Below, in pieces: positions 1 through 10,485 of a stretch of DNA of 64,000 nt. Source of the DNA: Procambarus clarkii (Eukaryota > Arthropoda > Malacostraca > Decapoda > Cambaridae); contig NC_091154.1 of the NCBI RefSeq assembly GCF_040958095.1, forward strand, positions 46,546,232 to 46,610,231, written 5' to 3'. How positions within the stretch are numbered: position 1 is the stretch's first letter; each line of letters begins with the position of its first letter. The position numbers and the translations under genes are program-made. The notes beneath the pieces are model-generated. The model did no database searches. It worked only from the letters and a program-made list of their open reading frames with translations, and was not told the DNA's origin.

Positions 1-1323
1 CCAGTTCATAAAGGAGGTAACACGGCAGACATAAATAATTACAGACCCATATCGAATCTACCTATATTATCAAAATTATTTTTTTTTTTTTACAAACAGC
101 TCTACTCCAATCTTGTAAAATTCAATATACTAAGTCCCTGTCAGTTTGGCTTCCGCTCCCAAAAGAGTACCAATGATGCTATTGTTAGTCTGCTTGACTT
201 AATCTTCTCAGCCCTTGACAAAAGTGAGTTTCCAATTGAACTCTTCATCGGCCTGAGAAAGGCCTTTGATACTGTTAACCATAACTACCTCTTACTTAAA
301 TTCCACCATTATGGAATCCGTGGCCTTGCCCTAAACTATATCCGATCCTATCTTAGTAACAGACACCAATATGAAGCCATCAATGATATAACCTCTCCCA
401 CTCTACCACTTAATTACCGTAAAGGTGCCACAGAGCAGCATCCTAGGACCCTCCTGTTTCTTATATACATCAATGATCTCCCTAATGTCTCTAACATACT
501 TAAACCTATATTGTTGGCTGATGATACTACTCATCTACTCTGACCCCAACCCACTCATGTTAAATAATGTTGTAAACAATTAATTAAAAAAAGTCTACTT
601 GTGGATGTCAACCAACAAACCTCACACAAAACATAGAAAAGACCTACTATATCTTATTTGGAAACAAATCAACAAATGCAATTCAGCTTCAGATAGATAA
701 TGTAAACATTAGCAATAAAAATGATGGAAAGTTTCTTAGCCTATACTTAGACAAGAGACTCAACTTCCGCACCCATATACAACACATAACTAAAAAGGTT
801 TCTAAAACAGTTGGTATACTGTTTAAGATCAGATATTATGTACCCTACTCTGCTCTCCTCTCACTCTATTATGCACTTATCTATCCCTATCATTCTTATG
901 GCGTTTGTGCTTGGGGTTCAACCTCTGCAAACTACCTCAAGCCCATCATCATCCAGTAAAAATCTGCTATCAGGACAATAAATAACTCTACCTTCAGACA
1001 ACACACAGCTCCCTTGTTCAAATCCTTAAACATGCTAAACAAATTCACTCCATACATTCTCCTGTGTAAATTACGTTTATAAAGCCCTTTTTCTAACTGC
1101 AAACCCTGTTCTGAAACTCTTCCTGGACAGATGTAATAGAACACATGGCCACGTCCCCACCAGACATAAATATCTCTTTGATATCCCCAGAGTCAAACTT
1201 AATCTATGTAAACACTCTATGTAAATAAAGGGACCTAGTCTATGGAACTCACTCCCTTATAATGATTTGAAAAGCTGTCCAACTTCTGCCATATTCAAAA
1301 ATAAAACCAAAAAGTACCTGTAG
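1..1323 (+). pseudogene. LINE reverse transcriptase fragment (family C), decayed
   Basis: The plus strand reads as a non-LTR reverse transcriptase that enters the window already open. Visible blocks in order are NNYRPISNLPILSK, QFGFRSQKSTNDA, FIGLRKAFDTVNH (motif A), IYINDLP, LADDTTHLL (motif C), then a thumb and C-terminal part including LDKRLNFRTHIQHI and a final FKNKTKKYL before the TAG at 1321-1323. The motif A aspartate usual in FxDLxKAFD is glycine here and motif C starts with Leu, not Tyr or Phe. A TGA follows motif C near 541, and more stops and frameshifts lie downstream. It is therefore a dead copy. The 5' part lies outside the window and the 3' UTR is missing. Confidence 0.85.
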
Positions 1324-2089
1324 TACTTTTTAAGTACGAGGGAGTAATGCGCAAAGCGTCCCTCACCTGTGACGTCACAGCGTCACCTGACGCCATATCA
1401 ACACATCGGCCATTTTGTCGTCAGTTCAGTCATGGCGAGGACTAACCCTTCATGCAAACTGCACCTACTATCAAGAAGAAGAAGATTTTGTGTTCCACCG
1501 ATAGTATTATCGTAAGTAAGCACTTATATTTTATATTTTATTAAATTAATTGATTCTATTTTTCTGTAATAAAGGTCCAAAGGGTTGTTAAGGAACAAGG
1601 GTGTAGCGATACCGACGCTCAGTGCGCTCAACTCACACCAAAGTATCACCTGTGTAGCTTCTGTAATTAGTGTTAATTAGTTATGCTATAAGATAATGAA
1701 GCGAGTATAAGATTAACTCGCTACAAGGGTACTGTGTTGGGAGGTGAGGGCTGTTACTGGTGTCTGTGGGGATGTGAGGACTTGTACCAACCACTATCAC
1801 CACCAGTACCTTGTCTTGCATCCTGCTTAGTATTCCTATTGAGATATGAAGTATTATTGCATTCATATAATTATTCATTCATTGTCATTACTATTTTTAT
1901 GGGCTATGTTCTGTTACCCTAATGCTTTTTACCCCTGGGCATGTCCATTTACTCTCCAGCCCTTCACAAGCCACTGCTGCACCCCCTCCATGCCCATACT
2001 TACTGTGCTTATTCTTACAGGACTGCACTGCATTATGTGGTGCTCACTGCCTGGACACCTTGATACATGCATTATAGGGTTCTGGTAGT
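1324..2089. other. Unassigned spacer
   Basis: No supported gene. The stretch holds a TGACGTCA-type palindromic area near 1370-1395 and AT-rich DNA at 1500-1580. Short open frames at 1734-2088 show no domain or codon signal and are not called. Confidence 0.4.
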
Positions 2090-2419
2090 TGTTCTACTCA
2101 CCAAGCCCTTCCAAGGCCAGGCTTGACATGTGAGAGCTTGGTCCAACAGGCTGTTGCTTGGACAGGCCCCTCAGGCCCACATATCCACCACAGCCTTGTT
2201 TGTCCGGCACTTCAAAATCAAATGTTTATTTACGTAAGGTACATACATATTTTTAGGTAAGGTACTCTTTATTTGGGTAAATTTATCTTCGTAGTATTTA
2301 GCTTTGGCTCGTCTAATTATCTTGGATAGCAATAACGAGTAATTCTTTGAGAATTCTTTGGAGACAATTCCTAACCTATACTTCTCCCAACCTATACTTC
2401 TTCTCAAGGTCATCTTCAC
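2090..2419 (-). pseudogene. LINE family B fragments
   Basis: On the minus strand 2171-2419 reads through SKIIRRAKAKYYEDKFTQIK, a block between endonuclease and RT in LINE ORF2. Then 2190-2090 gives a GLRGLS...QQPVGP tail that matches the end of the family B copy at 61,200-61,320. The two parts are adjacent although the RT should lie between them, so this copy is internally deleted. Between them is a relic of the 3' tail type ATGTATGTACCTTACxTAAATAAAC (reverse complement at 2222-2255). Confidence 0.65.
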
Positions 2420-2800
2420 TTCTTGAAGATGTTCAGGTTTTCTCTTGAAGATGTCGACGGTTGTTCCAGCAATACTGTATTTCTTTTATTGCTGAAAACC
2501 TGTTTTCAGCAATAAAAAAATAATCCTGAATCCAGAAAAAAATCCCTTTTGTATCGTCTGGAAATTTTCAAATATTGCTGATCAAACCTGAGTCTAAATT
2601 ATTTGTATATATTATGAATTACAGAGGTCCCAGGACAGGGTTTTTAGGCACTCCACTTACATTTTCCCACTCTGACTTAACCCCCATTTATACAAACTTA
2701 GTCTTATCTTTTAGCTAATAATTTATTGTACACACCATACTCAGCCTGTGTAGGGTAGTTTATTGTGCATGTGTAGTATATATATTTGTGTAGTATATTT
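2420..2800 (-). other. AT-rich spacer with RT motif B remnant
   Basis: Mostly AT-rich DNA without an open frame. At about 2625-2690 the minus strand still reads like the block before LINE RT motif B (a decayed SGVPQGS/LGP region). No more can be said. Confidence 0.4.
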
Positions 2801-3010
2801 GGTATATTTAATGCCTCTAACCTCTCCTCATAGTTCTTGTCCTTCAGTTCTGGGAGCCACTTAGTAGCATGTCTTTGCACCTTTTCCAGTTTATGTGCTT
2901 CTTAAGATATGGGCACCATACAACCGCTGCATATTCCAACTTTGGTCTAACAAAAGTCGTGAACAATTTCTTGAGTATTTCGCCATCCATGCATTTAAAA
3001 GCTCTGAATA
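2800..3010 (-). pseudogene. LINE family A C-terminal fragment
   Basis: The minus strand encodes DGEILKKLFTTFVRPKLEY, then AAVVWCP and KLEKVQRHATKWLPEL, with small gaps. These blocks are shared with the family A copies at 8,151-8,963 and 50,346-52,345. The LKKHIN segment is partly deleted. The fragment is short and without its ends. Confidence 0.8.
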
Positions 3011-3059
3011 TTATCCTTTACCTGCAATTGGTTGTTGCTGTATTTATAGAATATGATTT

Positions 3060-3340
3060 GTTCTACTTTACATTTGTTTGTTCCTTTTTTTCAAAATTTC
3101 TTTCTGCCTCTCTCCTCACTGGCGTGTAGTTGTTTCTCTTTGTATTACTGGTATGTTTGGGGGTTTGGCCTCTTCGTATATTGATTCCATTTTTGTGTCT
3201 TTTGGTCTCTGTCCGTCTTGAAATTTCAGTTGAACAAATCCTGTTTCCTAGTTCTGCATCTTTGTTTTGGTATAAATGTTTTTGTTCCTTTATCATATAT
3301 TTCACAAAATTGACATACTGTGCATTAATTCATCTCAATT
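3060..3340 (-). pseudogene. LINE linker remnant
   Basis: Decayed minus-strand copy of the endonuclease-RT linker. It lines up by eye with 9,330-9,510 (same TTTCTGCCYCTCTCCT start and ATATTTCACAAAA end). No intact reading frame. Confidence 0.55.
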
Positions 3341-3344
3341 ACTT

Positions 3345-4670
3345 CCTTTCCTAACAGCAAGCCTTTCCAGTAAAATTCTTTGAATTCTTTTCTGACTTCT
3401 GGCCTAATGTTTGTTTTATCCTAGTGTGTATGATGCCTAGCGTGTGTCTGGTGCCTGTTGTGTTAAACCGAAGATAAATGCATAAGTATAGGTCAGTAAT
3501 TTCTCCAGCTTTGAAAGGGGCTTTCATTATGCAGCAGTATTCCACTCTAGAGAGCACTAGCGTCTTGAAAACTATCATCATCGGTATAGCATCTCTAGTG
3601 TGAAAAGTTCTTGTTATCTATCCTGTCATTTTTCTTGCAGTTGTGACGGCTACTTTATTGTGTTCTTTAAATGTAAGGCCTTCTGACATCAGTACACCCA
3701 AATCCTTTACGTTGCTTTTCCGTTCAATGTTATGATTTGACTGAGTTTTGTAAGTGGTTTCCGTTTTTATATTTTTTATTTTTTCCGTAGCGCATGAGCT
3801 GAAACTTATGTTCGTTAATCACCATGTTATTTTCTGTAGCCCATAGAAAGACCTGATTTACATCTGATTGGAGGTTTGCCGTGTCCTCTATGTTGCCTAC
3901 TCTCGTGAAGATTCTAGTGTCATCTGCAAAGGATGATCAAGTACTATAGGTTGTGTCCTTGTCTATGTCCGATATGAGGATGAGAAAAAGTATTGGAGCA
4001 AGCACAGTACGCTTGGGGACTGAGCTCTTTATGGTTGATGGTCCAGATTTTATTTTGTTGACTACTACACATTGGGTTCTATTAGTCAGGAAGTTGTATA
4101 TCCATCTGCCTATTTTTCCGGTAATTCCTTTTGAACGCATTTTATGTGCAATAACACAATGGTCACATTTGTCAAAGGCTTTTTTTTGTCAAAGCGTTTT
4201 GTTTGTCTTCCATGGCATCTAGTGCCATGTCAGAGTGGTCCAGCAACTGTGATAGGCAAGAGCGCCCTGTTCTGAAACCATGTTGTCTGGGGTTATGGAG
4301 ATGCTGTGATTCCATGTATTTTGTGATCTTACTTCTTAGCATTCTCTCAAAGATTTTTATGATGTGCGATGTTAGTGCTATCGGTCTGTAGTTTTTTGCC
4401 TCTGCCTTATTTCCTCCTTTATGGGGCGGTGCTATCTCTGCTGTTTTTAGTATGTCAGGGACAATGCCAGTATCTTGGCTTTGTCTCCAAAGAATGTGAA
4501 GGGCCTGCGATAACGTTTTTTACAGTTCTTGATGAATATAGAGTTCCAAGAGTCAGGGCCTGGTGCAGAGTGCATAGGCATACTGTCTATGGCTTCTTCA
4601 AAATCCAGTGGGGATAGGATCACATCTGATTTATGATTTGATGTTGGTATCATATCCATGAAAAATTCAT
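3345..4670 (-). pseudogene. LINE family B RT, decayed
   Basis: Read on the minus strand from 4,660, the blocks are LSPLDFEEAIDSMPMHSAPG, KAEAKNYRPIALTSH, IIKIFERMLRSKI, then motif A region FDKCDH, TNRTQCVVVNKIKSG, PKRTVLAPILFLI (motif B region), SSFADDTRIFTRV (motif C), and TFKEHN...TARKM followed by FKTLVLSRVEYC. A TGA stands three codons before the FADD motif (near 3,934), and several frameshifts separate the blocks. An amber codon at 3618-3620 follows the TARKMTG block, at the same place as in the copy at 60.7 kb. Order and motifs fit a CR1/Jockey-type LINE; the exact clade is not certain. Confidence 0.82.
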
Positions 4671-4689
4671 TTGGGTTATCAATCAGATG

Positions 4690-5130
4690 GATGGAGAGCT
4701 ACACTCGTGGTGTCCCATTTTCCCAGCACTCTTTGTCATATAATGCTTTGAAACTTTTGACGGATTTGGCCTCCACCACCTTCTCACCTAACATGTTCCA
4801 ACCGTTTACCATTCTGTTTGCAAAAGTGAATTGTCTTACATTTCTTCGGCATCTTTGTTTAGTTCGTTTAAATCTATAACCTCTTGTTCTTGAAATTCCA
4901 GGTCTCGGGAAATCTTCCCTATCAAGTTTATCAATTCCTGTTACTGTTTTGTACGTAGTGATCATATCTCCTCTTTTCCTTCTGTCTTCTAGTTTGGAAT
5001 ATTTAATGCCTCTAATGTCTCCTCATAAATCCTGCCCTTCAGTTTTGGTATGAATGTTTGTGTGCCTTCATCGTATATTTTGCAAAATATGGAATACATC
5101 TCATTTACTTTACTTTAAGAATATGGTTCG
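4690..5130 (-). pseudogene. LINE family A C-terminal fragment
   Basis: Minus-strand frame 4,699-4,965 carries MITTYKTVTGIDKLDREDF, then TRGYRFKR, RRNVRQFTFANRMVNGWN and SFKALYDKECWENGTPRV before a stop. This is the C-terminal end of family A, as at 50,346-50,723. At 5,040-5,130 a linker-type relic (ATATTTTGCAAAA) follows. Ends are truncated, with no target-site duplication seen. Confidence 0.8.
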
Positions 5131-5262
5131 ATCAATTAAAAACCCTCTTGTTCAAATTGCAAAGAGACTGAAAGAGATGCAGCATGCTCAATGGATTATA
5201 TATTAGTGATTATTATTAGGATTATATATTAGTGAATCATATTAGTGATTCAATTATTATGG

Positions 5263-5372
5263 TCATAAAACAATAAACAAATAGTTTTGGTGTTATTACA
5301 CTCTATTCACAGGTTATATATAAGTATCTGCATGTTTTGTTCACCATTACAAACCACTAAGTTGGTTTGATT
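5263..5372. repeat. Fragment of TTAA-element internal repeat
   Basis: The block with GTTATTACACTCTATTC, TTATATATAAGTATCTGCAT and TTCACCATTACAAACCACTAAG matches the reverse complement of repeats inside the TTAA elements at 24.6-25.2 kb and the forward strand at 33.07-33.16 and 55.1-55.2 kb. It is an isolated piece with no visible ends. Confidence 0.6.
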
Positions 5373-5640
5373 TTTGTTGAGATTGTTATTTATGATAAGA
5401 TTCCTTACGTTATCTGAGAATGAAGCTATGTCGGTATTGGGAAATCTATAGATGGCACTTATAGTCAAGGAGGATTTAAGGGATTTACTGGAGAACTTGG
5501 CAAAGGTATATTCACAATAGTCGTCTCTATTACTAATGAGACTATTGCAGATGAAGGTATCTTTGTAAGATATTGCTATGCCACCTCCTTTTTTTATTAG
5601 GCCTGCAGTTGTGAATGGCTTTATTATCAGCCAAGTTGTA
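5373..5640 (-). pseudogene. LINE AP-endonuclease fragment
   Basis: The minus strand reads [45 protein letters not shown] and NLIINNNLNKN. This is the middle of the apurinic-type endonuclease of Jockey/RTE-like LINEs (the IYRPPN block with R-F in place of R-P). The catalytic GDFN block that should follow is lost at the junction with the repeat at 5,372. It may belong to the same family as the copy at 1-1,323. Confidence 0.72.
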
Positions 5641-5670
5641 GCATACAACATAGCATATATATGTATATGG

Positions 5671-6046
<376 letters not shown>

Positions 6047-6082
6047 TACAACATAACAGGCCAATTACACTGGATTAATCTT

Positions 6083-6150
6083 TGTGTTTAGATAGGAGAT
6101 GCCTCGTATGGGCCAATAAGCCTTCTGCAGCCCCTATGTTTATCCCTTAT
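6083..6150 (+). repeat. LINE 3' tail relic (GCCTCGTATGGGCCAATA)
   Basis: Contains GCCTCGTATGGGCCAATAAG, then CCTTCTGCAG, then a run of TTAT/CTTATGT repeats, the pattern of a LINE 3' tail that I recall as common in decapod genomes. The 18-base core is also the core of the minisatellite at 54,054-54,843. Confidence 0.55.
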
Positions 6151-6509
6151 GTATCCCCCCATGTTTTGCAAATAATGCAAATAATGCAAATAATTGACTT
6201 ATAAATGATGCACAATTAATTGGTAGGTGATATTATATTATTAATATTTTTTCATTCTTGCAAAGCCTTAACAAAGTCATTAACATGTTAATATAAACTT
6301 GATCACCTTCCACTTATTTTCTCATGTGCTACCTACATGTACAAAACCTTATTCCTAAATGCATATTTTGTTCTGAAACTTGTCCTTTATATGTTGTGTA
6401 TCACCATCTCTGGAGAGTTTTATCTGATTGATGTATAAATTACTTTTAATTTTACAGAATATTATTGTTATACTGAATTTATTATTATATAAATAACTTA
6501 ATTTTACAG
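6151..6509 (+). other. Intron sequence upstream of host exon
   Basis: AT-rich, no open frame. It ends in a pyrimidine-poor but acceptable acceptor, TAATTTTACAG, at 6,499-6,509. Taken as the 3' part of the intron before the exon at 6,510. Confidence 0.45.
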
Positions 6510-6616
6510 AATCATCTATCAACGCACATCCACAAGTTGAGGAGGAGGATGTGACCTTCCAGATGTCTGAAGTACTGAAACAGGCACCAAACAGGCCTGG
6601 TGGATCTAGGTACAAG
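6510..6616 (+). CDS. Penultimate coding exon of an unidentified host gene
   Basis: A 107-bp block bounded by an AG acceptor (TTTTACAG, 6,502-6,509) and a GT donor (AAG|GTAAAA at 6,617). One of three frames stays open, entering with two bases of a split codon, and reads SSINAHPQVEEEDVTFQ then MSEVLKQAPNRPGGSRYK, acidic then basic. It joins in frame to the exon at 9,981, which ends with a stop after 20 codons. Base composition and the lack of decay set it apart from its transposon neighbours. Earlier exons must lie upstream of the window or were not recognised. The product is not identified. The splice pair and frame agreement are seen; expression is inferred. Confidence 0.68.
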
Positions 6617-6656
6617 GTAAAATAATTTTTTTTTTTTTTTTTTTTTACTAATTGTC

Positions 6657-6658
<2 letters not shown>

Positions 6659-6728
<70 letters not shown>
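6659..6728. repeat. (TA)n microsatellite
   Basis: About 70 bp of TA after a T-run at 6,629-6,646. It directly abuts the end of the Penelope-like fold-back repeat. Confidence 0.95.
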
Positions 6729-6731
<3 letters not shown>

Positions 6732-7441
6732 ATTAAATATGACCGAAAAAGTAAGATTAATAATTCTAACACGAATTTTCTCAATCTTTCGTACATTATG
6801 CTTCACTATTGGAGGTAAATCAAAAATCACTTCTCCAAAATTCATTTTTATTTCTAGTCTGACGCGACACGGGCGCGTTTCGTAAAACTTATTACATTTT
6901 CAAAGACTTCACAAATACACAACTGATTAGAACTTGCGTTTCCCTGGTTTTATATCTACATTTGAGTGAGGTGGGAAGGGTGATGTGGCATTACATTTGA
7001 GTAAGGTGGGAAGGATGATGTGGCATTAGAGGATATTAATAGGGTATTAAAAGTATCAACACAAGACAGAACACGAAACAATGGATATTGAATAGAAGTG
7101 TTTGTAGAAAGCCTTTTAATACCCTATTAATATCCTCTAATGCCACATCATCCTTCCCACCTTACTCAAATGTAATGCCACATCACCCTTCCCACCTCAC
7201 TCAAATGTAGATATAAAACCAGGGAAACGCAAGTTCTAATCAGTTGTGTATTTGTGAAGTCTTTGAAAATGTAATAAGTTTTACGAAACGCGCCCGTGTC
7301 GCGTCAGACTAGAAATAAAAATGAATTTTGGAGAAGTGATTTTTGATTTACCTCCAATAGTGAAGCATAATGTACGAAAGATTGAGAAAATTCGTGTTAG
7401 AATTATTAATCTTACTTTTTCGGTCATATTTAATAAAATAT
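6726..7441. mobile_element. Head-to-head pair of Penelope-like element ends (328-bp inverted repeat)
   Basis: Positions 6,726-7,053 and 7,113-7,441 are reverse complements with no mismatch found by eye, around a 59-bp spacer. Each arm is the LTR-like end of a Penelope-like element (outer end TCGGTCATATTTAATA, inner markers ACGAAACGCGCCCGTG and GACTAGAAATAAAAATG). The spacer carries, in minus orientation, the sequence that follows the Penelope-like coding end in the copy at 18,010-18,075. No intact coding region is present. It sits inside the host intron 6,617-9,980. Confidence 0.85.
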
Positions 7442-7462
7442 GTCTACAGGAAAGACTGCTAC

Positions 7463-7465
<3 letters not shown>

Positions 7466-7514
<49 letters not shown>
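7466..7514. repeat. (TA)n microsatellite
   Basis: About 50 bp of TA between the Penelope-like arm and the MITE. Confidence 0.93.
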
Positions 7515-7519
<5 letters not shown>

Positions 7520-7531
7520 TATATATAATGT

Positions 7532-7870
7532 GTCGTACCTAGTAGCCAGAACGCACATCTCAGCCTACTATGCAAGGCCCGATTTGCCTAATAAGCCAAG
7601 TTTTCTTGAATTAATGTTTTTTCGACTACCTAACCTAACATTTTCAGCTACCTAACCTAACCTATAAAGATAGGTTAGGTTCGGTCATATATCTCTATTA
7701 ATTTTAACTCCAATAAAAAAAGAATTGACCTCATACATAATGAAATGGATAGCTTTATCATTTCATAAGAAAAAAAATAGAGAAAATATATTAATTCATG
7801 AAAACTTGGCTTATTAGGCAAATCGGGCCTTGCATAGTAGGCTGAAAAGTGCGTTCTGGCGACTAGGTAC

Positions 7871-7873
<3 letters not shown>
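7532..7873. mobile_element. MITE with 84-bp terminal inverted repeats
   Basis: Starts GTCGTACCTAGTAGCC and ends with its complement GGCGACTAGGTACGAC. The left arm 7,532-7,615 and right arm 7,790-7,873 pair with only a few mismatches. The middle carries CTAACCTAACC-type repeats and no coding sequence. Both sides are (TA)n, so a TA-type target duplication cannot be told from the background. The terminal sequence is one I recall as abundant in decapod genomes. Confidence 0.85.
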
Positions 7874-7958
<85 letters not shown>

Positions 7959-7976
7959 GTATGTGTGTGTGTGTGT
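7874..7976. repeat. (TA)n then (TG)n microsatellite
   Basis: About 80 bp of TA followed by a short TG run at 7,960-7,976, which adjoins the 3' end of the LINE. Confidence 0.95.
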
Positions 7977-7977
7977 G

Positions 7978-9848
7978 TAATTACCTAAGTGTAGTTAAAG
8001 GATGAGACCGTCTTCCCAGCACTCTTTGTCATATAACGCTTTGAAACTACTGACAGTCTTGGCCTCCACCACCTTCTCACCTAACTTGTTCCAACCGTCT
8101 ACCACTCTATTTGCGAAAGTGAATTTTCTTATATTTCTTTAGCATCTGTGTTAAGCTAGTTTCAATCTATGACCTCCTGTTCTTGAAGTTCCAGGTCTCA
8201 GGAAATCTTCCCTGTCGATTTTATCAATTCCTGTTACTATTTTGTATGTAGTGATCATATCACCTCTTCTGTCTTTTAGTTTTGGCATATTTAATGCCTC
8301 TAACGTCTCCTCGTAGCTCTTGCCCTTCAGTTCTGGGAGCCACTTAGTAGCATGTCTTTGCACCTTTTCCAGTTTGTTGATGTGCTTCTTAAGATATGGG
8401 CCAACTTCTGTTGTTGGGCACCACACAACAGCTGCATATTCTAGCTTTGGCGTAACAAAAGTCATGAACAATTTCTTTAGTATATCACCATCCATGTATT
8501 TAAACGCAATTCTAAAGTTAGAAAGCGTAGCATAGGCTCCTCGCACAATATTCTTTATGTGGTCCTCAGGTGATAGTTTTCTATCTAGAACCACCCCTAG
8601 ATCTCTTTCTTTATCAGAATTCTTTAAAGATTTCTCACATAATGTATAGGTTGTGTGGGGTCTATGTTCTCCTGTTCCACATTCCATAACATGGCATTTA
8701 TTAACATTAAATTCCATTTGCCAAGTGGTGCTCCATATACTTATTTTATCCAGGTTTTCTTGAAGGGCATGACAATCATCTAAATTTCTTATCCTTCCTA
8801 TTATCTTAGCATCATCAGCAAACATGTTCATGTAATTCTGTATACCAACTGGTAGATCATTTATGTAGACAATAAACATCACTGGTGCAAGAACTGAACC
8901 CTGTGGTACTCCACTTGTGACATTTCTCCAGTCCGATACATTGCCTCTGATTACTGCCCTCATTTTTCTATGTCAGAAAATTTTTCATCCATATTAGAAG
9001 CTTACCTGTCACCCCTCCAATATTTTCCAGTTTCCAGAACAACCTCTCTATGTGGAACTGTCGAATGCCTTTTTTAGGTCCAAATAGATGCAGTCAACCC
9101 AACCATCTCTTTCCTGTAATATATCTGTTGCTCGATCATAGAAACTGAGTAAATTCGATACACAGGATCTTCCAAATCGAAAACCATACTGTCTGTCTGA
9201 AATTATATCATTTCTCTCCAGGTGTTCTACCCATTTAGTTTTAATTATTTTTTCCAATATTCCAATTCCAATTTTTTCCAATAATGTGTGTGTGTGTATG
9301 TATATTTGTGTTGTTGAATATGACCGAAAGTCATAGTCTTTCTGCCCCTCTCCTTACTGCTATTGTTGTTTCTCGCATCTTTGTATTGCTTGTATGTTTG
9401 GGCAATTTATCCCCTTTTCCTAGTTCTGCATCTCTGCTTTAGTATAAATTTTGTTGTGCCATTATCATATATTTCACAAAACTTGACATACATCTCATTT
9501 ACTTCATGTCCTAACAGCAAGTGTTTGTCAAATTCCTTAAGGAAATATCTGAGTTCCCCATAATGACCTCTCCACAAGTCAGGTTTTTCAACTGCTTCAA
9601 GCTCATTTTCTTCCAGATTATAATGCATTGCATACTTTATTCCCAAAAAGACATGGTCACTTTTACCCAAGTGACAATGTCACTTGGGTAAAAGGAGGGA
9701 GGTACTGAAAGGAGGAAAAGGGAGGTACCAAAGGAGGGAGGTACTGGATGATAAATATATCTTTCTCTTTCCTGGTAAATATAATATCCAGCATGGAGGG
9801 AACATCCCCTTCCCTCATCCTCGTAGCTTGTTTAACATGTAGAAACAT
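7978..9848 (-). pseudogene. LINE family A, broken ORF2 inside the host intron
   Basis: Minus strand, from 9,848 down: end of the endonuclease (TRMREGDVPSMLDIIFTRKE), the linker (SDHVFLGIKYAMH...), a break with a TG repeat near 9,285-9,330, then the RT: RQYGFRFGRSCVSNLL, IYLDLKKAFD (motif A), TSGVPQGSVLAP (motif B), MFADDAKI (motif C), and the thumb and C-terminal part with WLPELKGKSYEE. The 270-residue frame 8,963-8,151 is the best kept part, but stops follow KLA near 8,151 and after HRC. A short duplication around YLPP interrupts the endonuclease-linker join at 9,670-9,755. The 3' end GTAATTACCTAAGTGTAGTT is the family's normal tail. It lies antisense to the host gene. Confidence 0.88.
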
Positions 9849-9873
9849 GAATGTTTACAGGGTGAGGTTTACG

Positions 9874-9878
<5 letters not shown>

Positions 9879-9912
<34 letters not shown>
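9879..9912. repeat. Short (TA)n
   Basis: About 34 bp of TA in the intron, followed by a TG stretch. Confidence 0.9.
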
Positions 9913-9914
<2 letters not shown>

Positions 9915-9980
9915 AAGTTTGTGTGTGTGTAATTTATATAAATAAATAATTAAATATTAATTTTGTTAATATCTTTTCAG

Positions 9981-10043
9981 GGAAAGCTTGCAAGTACAAT
10001 TCGTATACAAGAGGGGCAACAAGAGCCAGAGGATGTCTACTAA
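9981..10043 (+). CDS. Last coding exon of the unidentified host gene
   Basis: Preceded by a good acceptor (TTAATATCTTTTCAG, ending 9,980). It continues the frame of the exon at 6,510-6,616 and encodes GKLASTIRIQEGQQEPEDVY followed by TAA at 10,041-10,043. The intron between them is 3,364 bp and is made mostly of mobile elements and (TA)n. The protein therefore ends in an acidic, glutamine-rich tail with a final Tyr. I do not recognise the family. The matched phase across two independent splice signals is the main support. Confidence 0.68.
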   Translation, partial: GKLASTIRIQEGQQEPEDVY

Positions 10044-10436
10044 GAAAATATATAAGTCTTTATCCTCACACTCTTGATATATGGTCTTCTCTGGTCTCTT
10101 TATTTTCTCTCCTCACAAATGTCCCTTTTTTTTATTTCTTTTACGTTTCTCTCCTGTTTTTCTTAACTTTTAATCTCTCCTTTCCTCCTCTCTTCTAACA
10201 CCTCTCGTTTCCTGTCTCTTCTAGCTTCTCTCTTCCTTTACTTTTTATATTTGTGGTATTCATTTATGTCATTTTTATCTTGTATATTTTTCTTGTATTT
10301 TTTTCTTATCTTGTGTTTCTCTTCCCCTTCTCTTCAATGATTTCTAATTTCTCTCCTCTCTCTGTTGTTTCTGTTCTGTCTTCTCTCTCCTTGCCTTAAT
10401 TTTGTTCTGTCTCCTCTTTTGTTGTGTGTGTGTCTT
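10044..10436 (+). other. Probable 3' UTR start of the host gene, pyrimidine-rich
   Basis: T- and C-rich DNA follows the stop codon with no further frame. No AATAAA is seen here; the first AATAAA cluster downstream is at about 11,160-11,185. The UTR end is unknown. Confidence 0.4.
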
Positions 10437-10442
10437 TCTGTC

Positions 10443-10485
<43 letters not shown>

